The notes below the pieces were generated by a model. The model did no database searches. It was not told the DNA's origin and saw only the letters and a program-made list of their open reading frames with translations. Shown here piece by piece: positions 51,424-59,691 of a stretch of 64,000 nt of DNA. Each line of letters opens with the position of its first letter. The first letter of the stretch is position 1. The stretch lies in the NCBI GenBank assembly GCA_041641375.1, contig JBEPYM010000003.1:1-64000 (forward strand). The letters run 5' to 3'. The stretch is from Paenibacillus_AK sp041641375. GTDB taxonomy: Bacteria > Bacillota > Bacilli > Paenibacillales > YIM-B00363. Position numbers and translations under genes: made by a program.

Positions 51424-51740
51424 GACTCCTCATCCTCTTCAAATTGTTCTAGTGAATTTCTGAAATAAGTCCAATGCGGCGCTTCTAAACAGAGTTCTTT
51501 CAACCATTCCAACGATGCTCCGTTAATGTAGGCCTTCTCTAGCAACGCTATCGCTTTATGTGGATCGTAGTAAGATAACCTGTTTTTAATAATCCCTCTC
51601 ATGTAATAGAGATCCTTGAGGTAAGGTTTCTCTTTTGCATTTACGTTGAAAGATAGGATTTTCTCAACCTTTCTCCAAGCATCACTAACGGATTCGCTTG
51701 TAGGAAACTGTTCTTTTCCTGTTTCATTTATCTCTTTCAT
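51420..51740 (-). CDS. Phage protein, unknown
   Basis: 106 aa from ATG 51740 (GTGAGGAT upstream); helical. Overlaps the replication gene start by 4 bp and may act with it. Not recognised. Confidence 0.55.
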   Translation of the reverse strand: MKEINETGKEQFPTSESVSDAWRKVEKILSFNVNAKEKPYLKDLYYMRGIIKNRLSYYDPHKAIALLEKAYINGASLEWLKELCLEAPHWTYFRNSLEQFEEDEES

Positions 51741-52179
51741 GGGTATCCTCACTCTTTCTGTATTGGGATAGGATGGAACGGGCTTTTAACCCGCTGTCCT
51801 GCCATACATCGGAAGTTGTTTCTGTTTCATATTCACTTACTTTATTGTCGATCATTTCATGGTTAGATTCTTCTCCATACCATTCCAGCACTTTATCCTT
51901 TGTGGATAGTTCGGTACGAAGTTCGAATCTAACATCCTTTAGGGAATCCACTTCGTTTATCAGGTCGTGTCGTTCTTCAGCTAGCTTTTGAACCTCAGCT
52001 TCCCATGCCTCTCGATCCCTTGTTTCCATTTTCAAATCATTCTGCAACCGTTTGTTCTCTTCCAGTAGGGCGCGGACACCGCCATATAATTGTTCCATCG
52101 TCAATTCGGTTAACTCTCCTATGTCAAACGCAACACGTACAGACTCTATCAACTGCTCATTAGGTTGGTTATCACTCAT
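51724..52179 (-). CDS. Coiled-coil phage protein
   Basis: 151 aa; long coiled coil about 30-100 (LLEENKRLQNDLKMETRDREAWEAEVQKLAEERHD). Similar small coiled-coil proteins occur in early phage operons. Unknown. Confidence 0.55.
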   Translation of the reverse strand: MSDNQPNEQLIESVRVAFDIGELTELTMEQLYGGVRALLEENKRLQNDLKMETRDREAWEAEVQKLAEERHDLINEVDSLKDVRFELRTELSTKDKVLEWYGEESNHEMIDNKVSEYETETTSDVWQDSGLKARSILSQYRKSEDTHERDK

Positions 52180-52469
52180 CTAATGGAACCTCCCGCAGAA
52201 TTAATCCGGCTATAATCTTCGCTCGTCTGTTCCTTAAATCTGACAACCTCTTCTTTGAACCGCCGTTTTATAAATTCAATGTGTCTGTTACTCTGAACGT
52301 TTGGATGCCTATGAGGATTTCTAAGGTATTCAGGTCCAACATGATTAATCGATAGCGGAGGACTACTCCACCAAGAATCAGTAGAGCGCCCTTTTCCATC
52401 AGTAAACCGAGACATGACACCGCCAACCTCCGGACGATGCAGCCACATTTCAAATTTCAATCTTGCCAT
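52176..52469 (-). CDS. Phage protein, unknown
   Basis: 97 aa, basic, His- and Arg-rich (NPHRHPNVQSNRHIEFIKRRFKEE). ATGA overlap with the next gene. Confidence 0.5.
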   Translation of the reverse strand: MARLKFEMWLHRPEVGGVMSRFTDGKGRSTDSWWSSPPLSINHVGPEYLRNPHRHPNVQSNRHIEFIKRRFKEEVVRFKEQTSEDYSRINSAGGSIR

Positions 52470-52562
52470 CTATCAATCTCTCCTTGGGGTAATAGAGTTT
52501 AGACCTTGTACGGCCTCCGCTACGCTAGGTATTGCTGTCGAGCGAAGCCCTTCGGTCAATCT

Positions 52563-53057
52563 TTAGTTCGCTCTTTTAATGACCATTGATTCGCGCATAT
52601 CCTTGTCGTTCAAAAGATTGAGATAGTACAAGCAACTTTCCTTTTGATCTTCTGATAGCTTGTTTCTAGGGTTTTTTAGCCCTACTGCAAACACTATTGA
52701 ACCGTGAGAAGGACCCATTCCGTAATTGCAATCACATTCTTGATGCGTCCAACTTGCATAGTTCTTGACTCCGAAGTATTCCTTTGACATCTTTGGAGTG
52801 TCCAAGGAAATGTCTTTAATCGCTTCGCTTACGCACCTATAGCTGTATTCCCCGTACTCCAAGCCGCGAATATAAAGCAACGCTTCTGCCTGTCTAATCA
52901 TTCCGAGGTCGATACCCTTCATTACCATGCCTTTCTTGCGGCTTAACTCCGTAATCTTGCGAGTGTTCTCTTTCATGAACTCTTCATGCGCTTTGATAGC
53001 TTCCTTACGATCTTCGTTAAGTTGAATCAATTGGTTTTCGATGGTTAGTAAGTTCAT
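52563..53057 (-). CDS. Phage protein, unknown
   Basis: 164 aa; N-terminal helix pair then a Cys/His/Tyr-rich segment (ASWTHQECDCNYGMGPSHGSIVFAVGL) that recalls conserved hypothetical phage proteins next to recombination genes. No function inferred. Confidence 0.55.
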   Translation of the reverse strand: MNLLTIENQLIQLNEDRKEAIKAHEEFMKENTRKITELSRKKGMVMKGIDLGMIRQAEALLYIRGLEYGEYSYRCVSEAIKDISLDTPKMSKEYFGVKNYASWTHQECDCNYGMGPSHGSIVFAVGLKNPRNKLSEDQKESCLYYLNLLNDKDMRESMVIKRAN

Positions 53058-53069
53058 TGTTTATTCTCC

Positions 53070-53417
53070 CTATGCGCCTCTGCGCAGTAATTTATCTTGA
53101 AACGCAATCAACCATTCTCTACCTTCCAAACTTCCATCACAGTACGTATGGCACGGCACGCACAGATGGGCATAGTCCTCCGCAACAGGAGAGGCACTAT
53201 GATTGTGCCTCCTGACTATATGCGCTCTCTGTGAGGCTCTAGCGCGGTCACAGCGTTCACATACATAGTTGCTGCGTTCTTTTAGTCTTGCGTCTTCTTT
53301 GGGTGATAGATTGCTTATTGTGGAGCGTTTTTGTTTATTGCGGTTATGGGTGACTTTCTTGGACTTGTCCGACTTTGGATGATTGGGCTTGGGTACTGGG
53401 TTGTAAGAGAACATCAT
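53070..53417 (-). CDS. HNH endonuclease
   Basis: 115 aa. Basic N-terminus, then CERCDRARASQRAHIVRRHNHSASPVAEDYAHLCVPCHTYCDG: two Cys pairs and the H..N/H signature of zinc-dependent HNH nucleases. Directly after recT, so it may act in recombination like NinG-type proteins. Confidence 0.8.
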   Translation of the reverse strand: MMFSYNPVPKPNHPKSDKSKKVTHNRNKQKRSTISNLSPKEDARLKERSNYVCERCDRARASQRAHIVRRHNHSASPVAEDYAHLCVPCHTYCDGSLEGREWLIAFQDKLLRRGA

Positions 53418-54268
53418 CCCTCAAACCCTTTCAGAAGTTCATCCACTTCAACATCTGAAGAACCTGCTTCTGTCCAATCCGTTACGTCGATTACATCCGT
53501 CATATCTTCCGCCGTGTTGTCAAAGCGTTTTGTTGTTTCGTCCTGGTCAACCGCTTTCTGGAACTCAACGCTGATCGGCATATACTTCATGAGTGCTTTA
53601 AGTACAGTCTTTTTCGCCATCTCATCAAAGTGGTCAACCCACGGGCCGTATGATTTTGTTTTGCTGAATTTATCGCGGTGAATTTCAATGTCTCGTCTGC
53701 TCATGACCACGAATGCATAACCGCCATCCTTGAACTTCGCAACCGCATAATATCGAACGATCGTACCGCGCTCACCATCTGCAGGAACGTGACGCAGCTT
53801 GTCGTTGATACCGTACTCGTATTCGAAAACGTCTTTATCGTGGACAGCGTGAGCAATGATTGAACTGATTTGTCCAGTGCGTCTTGCAAGCTCGATCAGT
53901 CCCTTATAACCAATTTGGAACTGACATTCATCCTCGTACCATTCTTTGCCGTTCTCTTTCTTTTTGTTCTTGTAGGGAATCAGATAGGCATGTCCGAGAA
54001 TGGATGGTTCCAAGCCAAGCTGCGCGCATTGCATGACCGCTCCAAGCAGGGATTCAGGCGTACATACTTTTAATTTGGGATTCGTTCGAATGCTTGTGGT
54101 GGCGATTCTAAGGAGTCTATCAGGGGTGAGGTGTTTTGGTATGGCTTGAGCAATAGCCGGCTTCATTTCGTTAAATAGGTCGTTCAGCGTCTTTCCTTGT
54201 TTAGTGGGAGCGGCGGCTTTATTTGAAAGTGTTTCAGATAATGCGGATTGGTCTGTTGCTGTTTTCAT
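53414..54268 (-). CDS. recT: RecT single-strand annealing protein
   Basis: 284 aa, RecT family: LTPDRLLRIATTSIRTNPKLKVCTPESLLGAVMQCAQLGLEPSILGHAYLIPY, FQIGYKGLIELARRTGQ, KTVLKALMKYMPIS. Promotes annealing of complementary strands resected by the exonuclease encoded just upstream. ATGA overlap to the HNH gene. Confidence 0.96.
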   Translation of the reverse strand: MKTATDQSALSETLSNKAAAPTKQGKTLNDLFNEMKPAIAQAIPKHLTPDRLLRIATTSIRTNPKLKVCTPESLLGAVMQCAQLGLEPSILGHAYLIPYKNKKKENGKEWYEDECQFQIGYKGLIELARRTGQISSIIAHAVHDKDVFEYEYGINDKLRHVPADGERGTIVRYYAVAKFKDGGYAFVVMSRRDIEIHRDKFSKTKSYGPWVDHFDEMAKKTVLKALMKYMPISVEFQKAVDQDETTKRFDNTAEDMTDVIDVTDWTEAGSSDVEVDELLKGFEG

Positions 54269-54270
54269 GG

Positions 54271-55146
54271 TTAAATTCCTCCAATGATTTTGAATACGCG
54301 ACTACCGCGTGCATTTGTTTTCCAAGTACAGAACTTCTCACCTTGCCATAGTGCCAATTCGTTTTCACCCATCAGATTCTTAACTTTGTTTTTAACGTCC
54401 TCATGGGCTTCCTCTGCTCGTTTTAAGTCGTGCTTGGTGTCAACCAGTCGCTTGATAAGGTCGTAGTATACTTCGCTTATTTCTAAGGTTGTGGGGTTGC
54501 TTGAGGGGTACAGATAATCAAGTTTGTCTGTGTCCTTGCTTGTAACCTCCGGAACTGATTTAGTGAGTACGTGATTATTCCAGAAGTGAGACTCTATCTC
54601 TATGAGGCTTTCTATTAGCTTCTCGTCTCTCTCAATCACGCGCCATTGAAAGTCCCATCCTCCGATTAGAACAGCCATGAACCACCGTTCCGCGCCTGTG
54701 ACAGCCATATAATGATTGGCTTGGAGTTGGTACTCTGTCGGAATGACTTCTACCTTTCCGTCAAACCAATCGTGGCGTGAGTATTCAGAGGTATTCTTGA
54801 TCTCAAGCCCCGCATTATAACCAGGAATCCAACGGTCGATGTTAGCAAGCATAAAAGGGAATTTCTTATGTTGAAAGATGGCGTTGCGCTTCATGACCTT
54901 GTATCCCGTTTCTTCTGCGAACCAATCTGCAATAAACGGCTCCAGCTTCCTCCCCGCTTTCATGCGTGGGTTATCTTCTAGTGGGGGCATTTCCCCGATC
55001 TTGTCCAAGTAAACTCCTAGAGGGGAGTTGTAGCGGCTCAGACCGCATATCGAAGCGGCATCAGAACCGCCTATTCCCTTTCTGCGCCATTCTAACCACT
55101 CGTTATGTGTCAAATCGTTTGTTGGAACTAATCTAAGTGCTTCCAT
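54271..55146 (-). CDS. YqaJ-type viral exonuclease
   Basis: 291 aa. RRKGIGGSDAASICGLSRYNSPLGVY, AGRKLEPFIADWFAEETG, FMLANIDRW and LEIKN..PTEYQLQANHYMAVTG carry the YqaJ/lambda-exonuclease PD-(D/E)xK residues. Partner of RecT in a two-component recombination system; adjacent genes with 2-bp gap. Confidence 0.94.
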   Translation of the reverse strand: MEALRLVPTNDLTHNEWLEWRRKGIGGSDAASICGLSRYNSPLGVYLDKIGEMPPLEDNPRMKAGRKLEPFIADWFAEETGYKVMKRNAIFQHKKFPFMLANIDRWIPGYNAGLEIKNTSEYSRHDWFDGKVEVIPTEYQLQANHYMAVTGAERWFMAVLIGGWDFQWRVIERDEKLIESLIEIESHFWNNHVLTKSVPEVTSKDTDKLDYLYPSSNPTTLEISEVYYDLIKRLVDTKHDLKRAEEAHEDVKNKVKNLMGENELALWQGEKFCTWKTNARGSRVFKIIGGI

Positions 55147-55152
55147 CTATGA

Positions 55153-55308
55153 TCACCATCCTCGATATGATAGAATTGAGTTGTCTTTTTCTTTTCTTGA
55201 GCCTCGTTGACGCGGGGCTTTTTCATGTCCTAATACTTGCTCAATGAGTTCCTTATACTCTCTTAGCGACATTCGGGGGTTATCAGACATTATGGTTACT
55301 TGTTCCAT
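55153..55308 (-). CDS. Tiny basic phage protein
   Basis: 51 aa from ATG 55308 with AAGGAGG upstream; MSLREYKELIEQVLGHEKAPRQRGSRKEKDN. Unknown. Confidence 0.55.
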   Translation of the reverse strand: MEQVTIMSDNPRMSLREYKELIEQVLGHEKAPRQRGSRKEKDNSILSYRGW

Positions 55309-55318
55309 GGGGGCCTCC

Positions 55319-55438
55319 TTATTTTGTCCGTATAGTGTGTTTGCATTTGGTGCATCGAATCATATCAATAAATCCGTTTTTGTTGAGTTCGATGAAGTAT
55401 TTATTGTTTTTGCATCGTGAACAATTTAGATTTTCCAT
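55319..55438 (-). CDS. Tiny zinc-ribbon protein
   Basis: 39 aa: CSRC and CTKC motifs; AAGGAG upstream. A minimal zinc ribbon, com-like. Unknown. Confidence 0.55.
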   Translation of the reverse strand: MENLNCSRCKNNKYFIELNKNGFIDMIRCTKCKHTIRTK

Positions 55439-55447
55439 ATGTTCTCC

Positions 55448-55591
55448 TTATTGGTCTGATTCGGACTCCGTTTCGATAAACCTCGATAATCCCAAGACTT
55501 CAACTTCTCCTTCACACTCTTCATCTGTCATTTGATCCAACACGGCCTTTGGGTATTCGCAAGATTCTAAAATTTCTCGGTTTGTTTTCAT
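55448..55591 (-). CDS. Tiny acidic phage protein
   Basis: 47 aa from ATG 55591 (AGGAGA upstream), strongly acidic C-terminus. Acidity would suit a DNA-mimic inhibitor, but this is only a composition remark. Confidence 0.5.
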   Translation of the reverse strand: MKTNREILESCEYPKAVLDQMTDEECEGEVEVLGLSRFIETESESDQ

Positions 55592-55634
55592 TTGTCATTC
55601 TCCTTTTAATTTGATTTGCATCGTCTCGACCGAA

Positions 55635-55739
55635 TCAGCGCGAGCCGTACCATTCTTTCTTTAAGTCTCTCCTGCGATTTCTCCATAAGATGCGGCGCAT
55701 TGTTGGGTACTTCTTAGCCAAATCTAGCAAAGTCACCAT
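55635..55739 (-). CDS. Tiny arginine-rich phage peptide
   Basis: 34 aa from ATG 55739 (GAGGAT upstream); TMRRILWRNRRRDLKKEW. Low confidence. Confidence 0.35.
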   Translation of the reverse strand: MVTLLDLAKKYPTMRRILWRNRRRDLKKEWYGSR

Positions 55740-55839
55740 AGCCCTATCCTCTCTCCACTCGTATTGACGGTCTTAACAACTTCATATGTCCGTAAAAGAA
55801 TTGTTTAGGCTGTGGAGGATTAGGAGACTTAATAAAACC

Positions 55840-55905
55840 TCAATTCCAACCTTTGTTGCTGAGAAAATCTTCTCTGCCTCTTAATCCTCCATCTGTAGTT
55901 TTCAT
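55840..55905 (-). CDS. Possible 21-aa leader or peptide
   Basis: Short frame with GGAAAG upstream. Listed only because it occupies an otherwise empty gap. Confidence 0.2.
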   Translation of the reverse strand: MKTTDGGLRGREDFLSNKGWN

Positions 55906-56117
55906 GAGTTATCTTTCCTTTCCAGAGCGTCATTAGCGATATTAAACACTTCATCTGGCATATGGATATTGAGACAAACAATTTTCCGCAATGCAGATTT
56001 ATACCGTTTTTCTTCCTCCACTTCACCGATGAGATATTTCATGTCGTTGATGTAATGAGCATCGAATAGATTGTTACTTTCGATGTAGTGCAGACGCTTT
56101 TTAATCTGTTCTATCAT
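55902..56117 (-). CDS. Small helical phage protein
   Basis: 71 aa, charged helices (YIESNNLFDAHYINDMKYLIGEVEEEKRYKSAL). ATGA overlap with the upstream gene. Unknown. Confidence 0.55.
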   Translation of the reverse strand: MIEQIKKRLHYIESNNLFDAHYINDMKYLIGEVEEEKRYKSALRKIVCLNIHMPDEVFNIANDALERKDNS

Positions 56118-56323
56118 GCCGCCGCCTCCGCTTCCTCTGGAGCTTGTACAGCAGCAGTTGGAGCAAATGGGTCATAATGGTCTGCTAGTTCTGCAAAGGC
56201 ATCTTTAGCGGCTTTCTGCGCTTCCTCATAGGATGATGCGGCTAATACTTTGGCTAATTGTTTGACCATGATTTGATTGCGTTCGGAGTAATGGCGAAGC
56301 GTGTTATCTAGGACTGTTTGCAT
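56114..56323 (-). CDS. Small Ala-rich phage protein
   Basis: 69 aa; helical, Ala-rich with an acidic tail. Unknown. Confidence 0.55.
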   Translation of the reverse strand: MQTVLDNTLRHYSERNQIMVKQLAKVLAASSYEEAQKAAKDAFAELADHYDPFAPTAAVQAPEEAEAAA

Positions 56324-56324
56324 C

Positions 56325-56393
56325 TTATATGGCTCCTTTTCGAATGATTTGGCGCGTTCTCTTATGTTCCTTTAGTGGCTTTAGGTAGCTCAT
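56325..56393 (-). CDS. Possible 22-aa peptide with strong ribosome site
   Basis: ATG 56393 follows AAAGGAGG; MSYLKPLKEHKRTRQ.., basic. Ends 1 bp before the next start. Confidence 0.35.
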   Translation of the reverse strand: MSYLKPLKEHKRTRQIIRKGAI

Positions 56394-56584
56394 ATAGTCG
56401 CCTCCTTTAGTGCCGCTTTTCCTTCGCTAGTTGGGATGAAATAAGCTGATCTATCGTCCCATCCTGCGCGTTTAATTGCGTAACCTTTATCAACTAAATC
56501 GTTCCAATCCTTGTCATCATAATCAGTGTAAAATCGTCCGTTTTTTATCGCGTGTTCCATATCACCTATTTGATTTTTGTTCAT
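56390..56584 (-). CDS. Small phage protein, unknown
   Basis: 64 aa; WNDLVDKGYAIKRAGWDDRSAYFIPTSEGKAAL resembles a compact winged-helix, suggesting a possible DNA-binding role (weak inference). Confidence 0.5.
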   Translation of the reverse strand: MNKNQIGDMEHAIKNGRFYTDYDDKDWNDLVDKGYAIKRAGWDDRSAYFIPTSEGKAALKEATI

Positions 56585-56902
56585 TCAACTAACCTCCATA
56601 ACCTTCAGATAGTTTTGTTCCGTGTAATAATCTCCAAACTCATCAACAATCGTGCGGCCGATCCACTTAGCTCCATCGGCTCTTATAAGGCATGAGGTAT
56701 CGCAAAATCTTCCTTTGAGTACTTTAGATTCGATAAATTCATGCTCACCGCGAGTAAGGTTATGACCGCATATACATTGCTTTGTATCAGGCTTGTTGTA
56801 CTTAATTGCTGTTGGCTTTTTAAGAAGTTCAATCAGCGGTTTTGCCAAGGAAATGTACCTTCTCTCTTTGGTGGGATGCGTGCATATCGTCCTGTACTTC
56901 AT
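56585..56902 (-). CDS. Phage protein with zinc-ribbon-like cysteines
   Basis: 105 aa; CICGH..FCDTSC spaced cysteines. Overlaps the neighbouring gene in another frame. Unknown. Confidence 0.55.
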   Translation of the reverse strand: MKYRTICTHPTKERRYISLAKPLIELLKKPTAIKYNKPDTKQCICGHNLTRGEHEFIESKVLKGRFCDTSCLIRADGAKWIGRTIVDEFGDYYTEQNYLKVMEVS

Positions 56903-57011
56903 GAGCGAATTTCATATACTCAGCGAGGGCTTTAAGCTTGTCTATGTTGTCTTTGGCAGCTTCTACTTTTTGAATCAGCATGCCGTGGTGGTAAATGTTA
57001 ATCATCTTCAT
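56829..57011 (-). CDS. Small phage protein, unknown
   Basis: 60 aa from ATG 57011 (GGTGAAGGG upstream); helical, His-rich. Overlaps the next gene by 74 bp. Unknown. Confidence 0.45.
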   Translation of the reverse strand: MKMINIYHHGMLIQKVEAAKDNIDKLKALAEYMKFAHEVQDDMHASHQREKVHFLGKTAD

Positions 57012-57118
57012 GCGCCCTTCACCTGATCTTTCTTTGGCTCTTTTTGTGCTGCTGGGATTAGCCATTTATTAATCGCTGCGGCAAGTTTATCGGTGGATGG
57101 TTGCTTTAATCGTTCCAT
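57008..57118 (-). CDS. Tiny phage protein, unknown
   Basis: 36 aa from ATG 57118 with AAGGAGG upstream; ATGA overlap to the following start supports translation. Confidence 0.45.
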   Translation of the reverse strand: MERLKQPSTDKLAAAINKWLIPAAQKEPKKDQVKGA

Positions 57119-57131
57119 GTGGTTGGCCTCC

Positions 57132-57428
57132 TTATTTGATTCTTCTTAATATTGGTTTGTCCGGTTCGGATCCTAGTCCAATCTTTAGTTCGTCATAAGA
57201 TTCAACGATGACTTCCATTAACTTTGCATATAGTTTTGGGTGAACTTCAGCAGCATCCACTAAAATTTGGTGAACAATAGGAGCAATGTAATCATCCACA
57301 TGAAACCAATCTTTACCCTTCCAAGATTTTATGAGTTCTTGGCATTCATCGTCATAGACAACACCGCTGCCGCCCATTTCTCGGATATATTCAGCGAATG
57401 TTAGTGGCTTTGACCCTTGGTTTTCCAT
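57132..57428 (-). CDS. Small phage protein, unknown
   Basis: 98 aa, acidic, alpha/beta (LTFAEYIREMGGSGVVYDDECQELIKSWKGKDW). Follows the AntA-type antirepressor in the early operon. Unknown. Confidence 0.55.
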   Translation of the reverse strand: MENQGSKPLTFAEYIREMGGSGVVYDDECQELIKSWKGKDWFHVDDYIAPIVHQILVDAAEVHPKLYAKLMEVIVESYDELKIGLGSEPDKPILRRIK

Positions 57429-57438
57429 CGTTTTCCTC

Positions 57439-58224
57439 CTAAGCGTTCATCTTCATATTTTTAATGGACATTTCCTTGACAATGGATGTGTAAATTTCCT
57501 TTAGTCTCGGGTCGTCTTCGATTACATCCAACTTCGAAACATTGTCCACTTTCGTTTTCGTTGCTCCACTTTCTTTAAGACGATCCTGCATATTGCGCTG
57601 CCTTCTTGCTAGGTCACAATGTCCGCGCTCTTCTAATATCACGTAGCTTTCGTTGCGCATTGTTTTGTGATCTTTGCCGTTTGAATTTCGCACGGCAGAA
57701 TTAAACATCTTACCAAGAGAATCACGCCAGTTATCTTCCCTTTGGATGATCGTTTCTCTAATGGTGTTGATGTTGTTCTCGACCAGCACCAATTTGTGTT
57801 TTGTTTCAGCAGATTCAATCTGTGTTTTGGCTACTGCATCAAACATGTGCTTGAACATCTGCATTTCGGGAGTTAATAACTCCACATTGATTGATTGTGT
57901 TTGACGTGCCTTCGTCTCTATTGCGATAAAATATTTTCTAACCTTCTTCCCTTTCTCGTTACCTTCCAACATCGCAATCTCTTTCGCCATGTCCAACTTC
58001 ATAATGTATTCCGTTTTAGGTCTTCCACCTTGGTCTGAGGTTTTCCCCAATTGCGGGGAAAAGTCTTCTCCCTCAGTAAAGCCAAACTTCTCAATGCGAT
58101 CCTTCATCCATGTGGTGAAATCCTTGCCGACTTCTAAAAACTCATGCAGTTCTCTTCCATCGACAACCTTCTCTCCCGAATCCGTTTCGTAAACTGGAAC
58201 CAGTTCGTTCGTGATTACTTTCAT
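57439..58224 (-). CDS. AntA/AntB-type phage antirepressor
   Basis: 261 aa from ATG 58224, 6 nt after AGGAGG. N-terminal AntA/AntB domain (VVDGRELHEFLEVGKDFTTWMKDRIEKFGFTEGEDFSP..GGRPKTEYIMKLDMAKEIAMLE), a helical linker and a C-terminal ORF6C-like region. First gene after the Cro-like regulator of the main switch. It likely relieves repression by direct contact with the repressor. Confidence 0.88.
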   Translation of the reverse strand: MKVITNELVPVYETDSGEKVVDGRELHEFLEVGKDFTTWMKDRIEKFGFTEGEDFSPQLGKTSDQGGRPKTEYIMKLDMAKEIAMLEGNEKGKKVRKYFIAIETKARQTQSINVELLTPEMQMFKHMFDAVAKTQIESAETKHKLVLVENNINTIRETIIQREDNWRDSLGKMFNSAVRNSNGKDHKTMRNESYVILEERGHCDLARRQRNMQDRLKESGATKTKVDNVSKLDVIEDDPRLKEIYTSIVKEMSIKNMKMNA

Positions 58225-58279
58225 TTTGTTGCCTCCTAAAGGGTTTATTTGGTTTTTGTCGAATAAGTACTTTTTGCGA

Positions 58280-58504
58280 TCATGCAGGTTCTTGTTTAAC
58301 ATGTGTTACACTTTGACGAAAAAAAATTTCCCTTGGATCTTTTTTTAACGACTCACTTATGGTGATTACCAACAAGCCGGAAGGTTCCTGGCCGTGCAAT
58401 TCAATGTTCGTTATCGTTTGTCTAGATGTTTTAGAACGTCTTGCCAATTCTGATACGGACATTCCAATATCTTCTCTTATTTCTCTCAGCTTATTGTTTA
58501 GCAT
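58280..58504 (-). CDS. Cro-like XRE regulator (main switch)
   Basis: 74 aa from ATG 58504 (AAGGAGGTGG upstream): HTH_3 MSVSELARRSKTSRQTITNIELHGQEP. Divergent from the repressor at 58635. Sites like TGTAACAC near the promoter region (about 58305 and 58530) may be operators. Confidence 0.82.
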   Translation of the reverse strand: MLNNKLREIREDIGMSVSELARRSKTSRQTITNIELHGQEPSGLLVITISESLKKDPREIFFRQSVTHVKQEPA

Positions 58505-58634
58505 GTGTACCACCTCCTTGATACCAATGTAACACACGTAAAACATAGATGTCAACAATGATTAACAAGGAAATAATTTATTTATTGTAAAACATGTTGT
58601 AAAGTAAGTATTACAGGGGAGGTGTAATGGGGTA

Positions 58635-59027
58635 ATGTCTGATTTAGGGGATTTGTTAAAAAAACTTAGAGGGAAAAAATCATTAAGAGAGGCCGCAAAG
58701 AAAGCGGGTATTAGCCACACATATCTAAGTATTGTAGAAAGTGGTGTCGATCTCCGCTCTGGAAGTCCGGTTAATCCAACCCCCGAAACATTAAAGAGCT
58801 TAGCTAAGGCTTATAACTATTCTTACGAAAGTTTGATGTCTGTTGCGGGTTATATAGAAGAAGACAAAAAAGAGAGCGCTGGAACGCTCCCTGAGAGTGA
58901 GATTGAAAGAATTATAAGTGAACTAGAACAAGAAGAAAATATAAGTATAAGAGATAACCCGTTAGCTCACCAGGCAGTTAGAAATGCTTTGGACTTAGTT
59001 GTCCAAATCATCAAGAGTTCTAAGTGA
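58635..59027 (+). CDS. XRE-family lysogeny repressor (main switch)
   Basis: 130 aa. HTH with KSLREAAKKAGISHTYLSIVESGVDLRSGSPVNPTPETLKSLAKAYNYSYESLMSVAGY, then a helical C-terminus; no LexA-type peptidase residues. GGGGAGG upstream. Proximity to the integrase and to the early operon marks it as the primary repressor. Confidence 0.85.
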   Translation: MSDLGDLLKKLRGKKSLREAAKKAGISHTYLSIVESGVDLRSGSPVNPTPETLKSLAKAYNYSYESLMSVAGYIEEDKKESAGTLPESEIERIISELEQEENISIRDNPLAHQAVRNALDLVVQIIKSSK

Positions 59028-59132
59028 TCCGTCAACCTTTTCGAATAAAAGCGCTTTCAGTTCCCTTTCCGACTTTTCGATTTTTGTCTCCTGTATGAAC
59101 GATTGTAAAGATTCTGATAGTTTATCCTCCAT
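58995..59132 (-). CDS. Tiny phage protein, antisense to repressor 3' end
   Basis: 45 aa from ATG 59132 with GGGAGATG upstream; charged helix (FIQETKIEKSERELKALLFEKVD). Its last 33 bp run antisense to the repressor gene. Confidence 0.45.
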   Translation of the reverse strand: MEDKLSESLQSFIQETKIEKSERELKALLFEKVDGSLRTLDDLDN

Positions 59133-59275
59133 TCAGTCATCTCCCTTTTCTCATGATGCAGCCGCCCGAATTGGTAAATTCATGATAGCATATCTAGCGA
59201 AAAATAGGAACAGGTGTTCGAAAAATTAAGAGGAAGATTTACTTTTTCTTTGAAAACTATATAAGGAGCTTGACG

Positions 59276-59494
59276 ATGCCGTTTATTACGGGTCGTTGTC
59301 GCCTCCATCAACTTCTTAAAGAACGTAGAAAGACAAATCGCTGGCTGTCAGAGGTTACAGGGATCTCCGAGCAGAAGATATCCAACTACGCAAACAACGT
59401 AACAACGATAGGCAGAATGAATGCAGCTAAAACAATCGCATCTGCATTAAAGTGTCACATTGAAGATCTTTATGAATGGATAGAAGTTGATTAA
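59276..59494 (+). CDS. Second rightward XRE regulator
   Basis: 72 aa from ATG 59276, 7 nt after AAGGAG. HTH_3 (RKTNRWLSEVTGISEQKISNYANNVTTIGRMNAAKTIASALKCHIEDLYEWIE), Cro/C1-type. Expressed with the lysogenic strand genes, possibly regulating integrase or excision. Confidence 0.78.
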   Translation: MPFITGRCRLHQLLKERRKTNRWLSEVTGISEQKISNYANNVTTIGRMNAAKTIASALKCHIEDLYEWIEVD

Positions 59495-59530
59495 GAGGTG
59501 CGGAGGTTTTTCCTCCCGATCCGTAGAGTG

Positions 59531-59548
59531 TTAAACGATATCGTTTAA
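59531..59548. promoter_or_regulatory. Perfect 18-bp palindrome, candidate operator
   Basis: TTAAACGATATCGTTTAA, just downstream of the rightward XRE gene. The following 59549-59691 holds no gene; a second symmetric site TGTTAC-N7-GTAACA is at 59646-59664. Confidence 0.6.
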
Positions 59549-59691
59549 TTATGCGCACCAACTTTCCATAATTCTCTTTTTCCATGGATGGAATTTCATT
59601 ATACGACGACACAGAGTAAAATGTTGTCGAACCATGGAACCAACTTGTTACCACATATGTAACATATCCGGTAAATAACGTTTTCTAAGTG

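Noticed and set aside
58999..59229. Plus-strand frame after the repressor
   Set aside because: Ser-rich, overlaps the repressor end, no ribosome site; the opposite strand has a better small gene with a good site.
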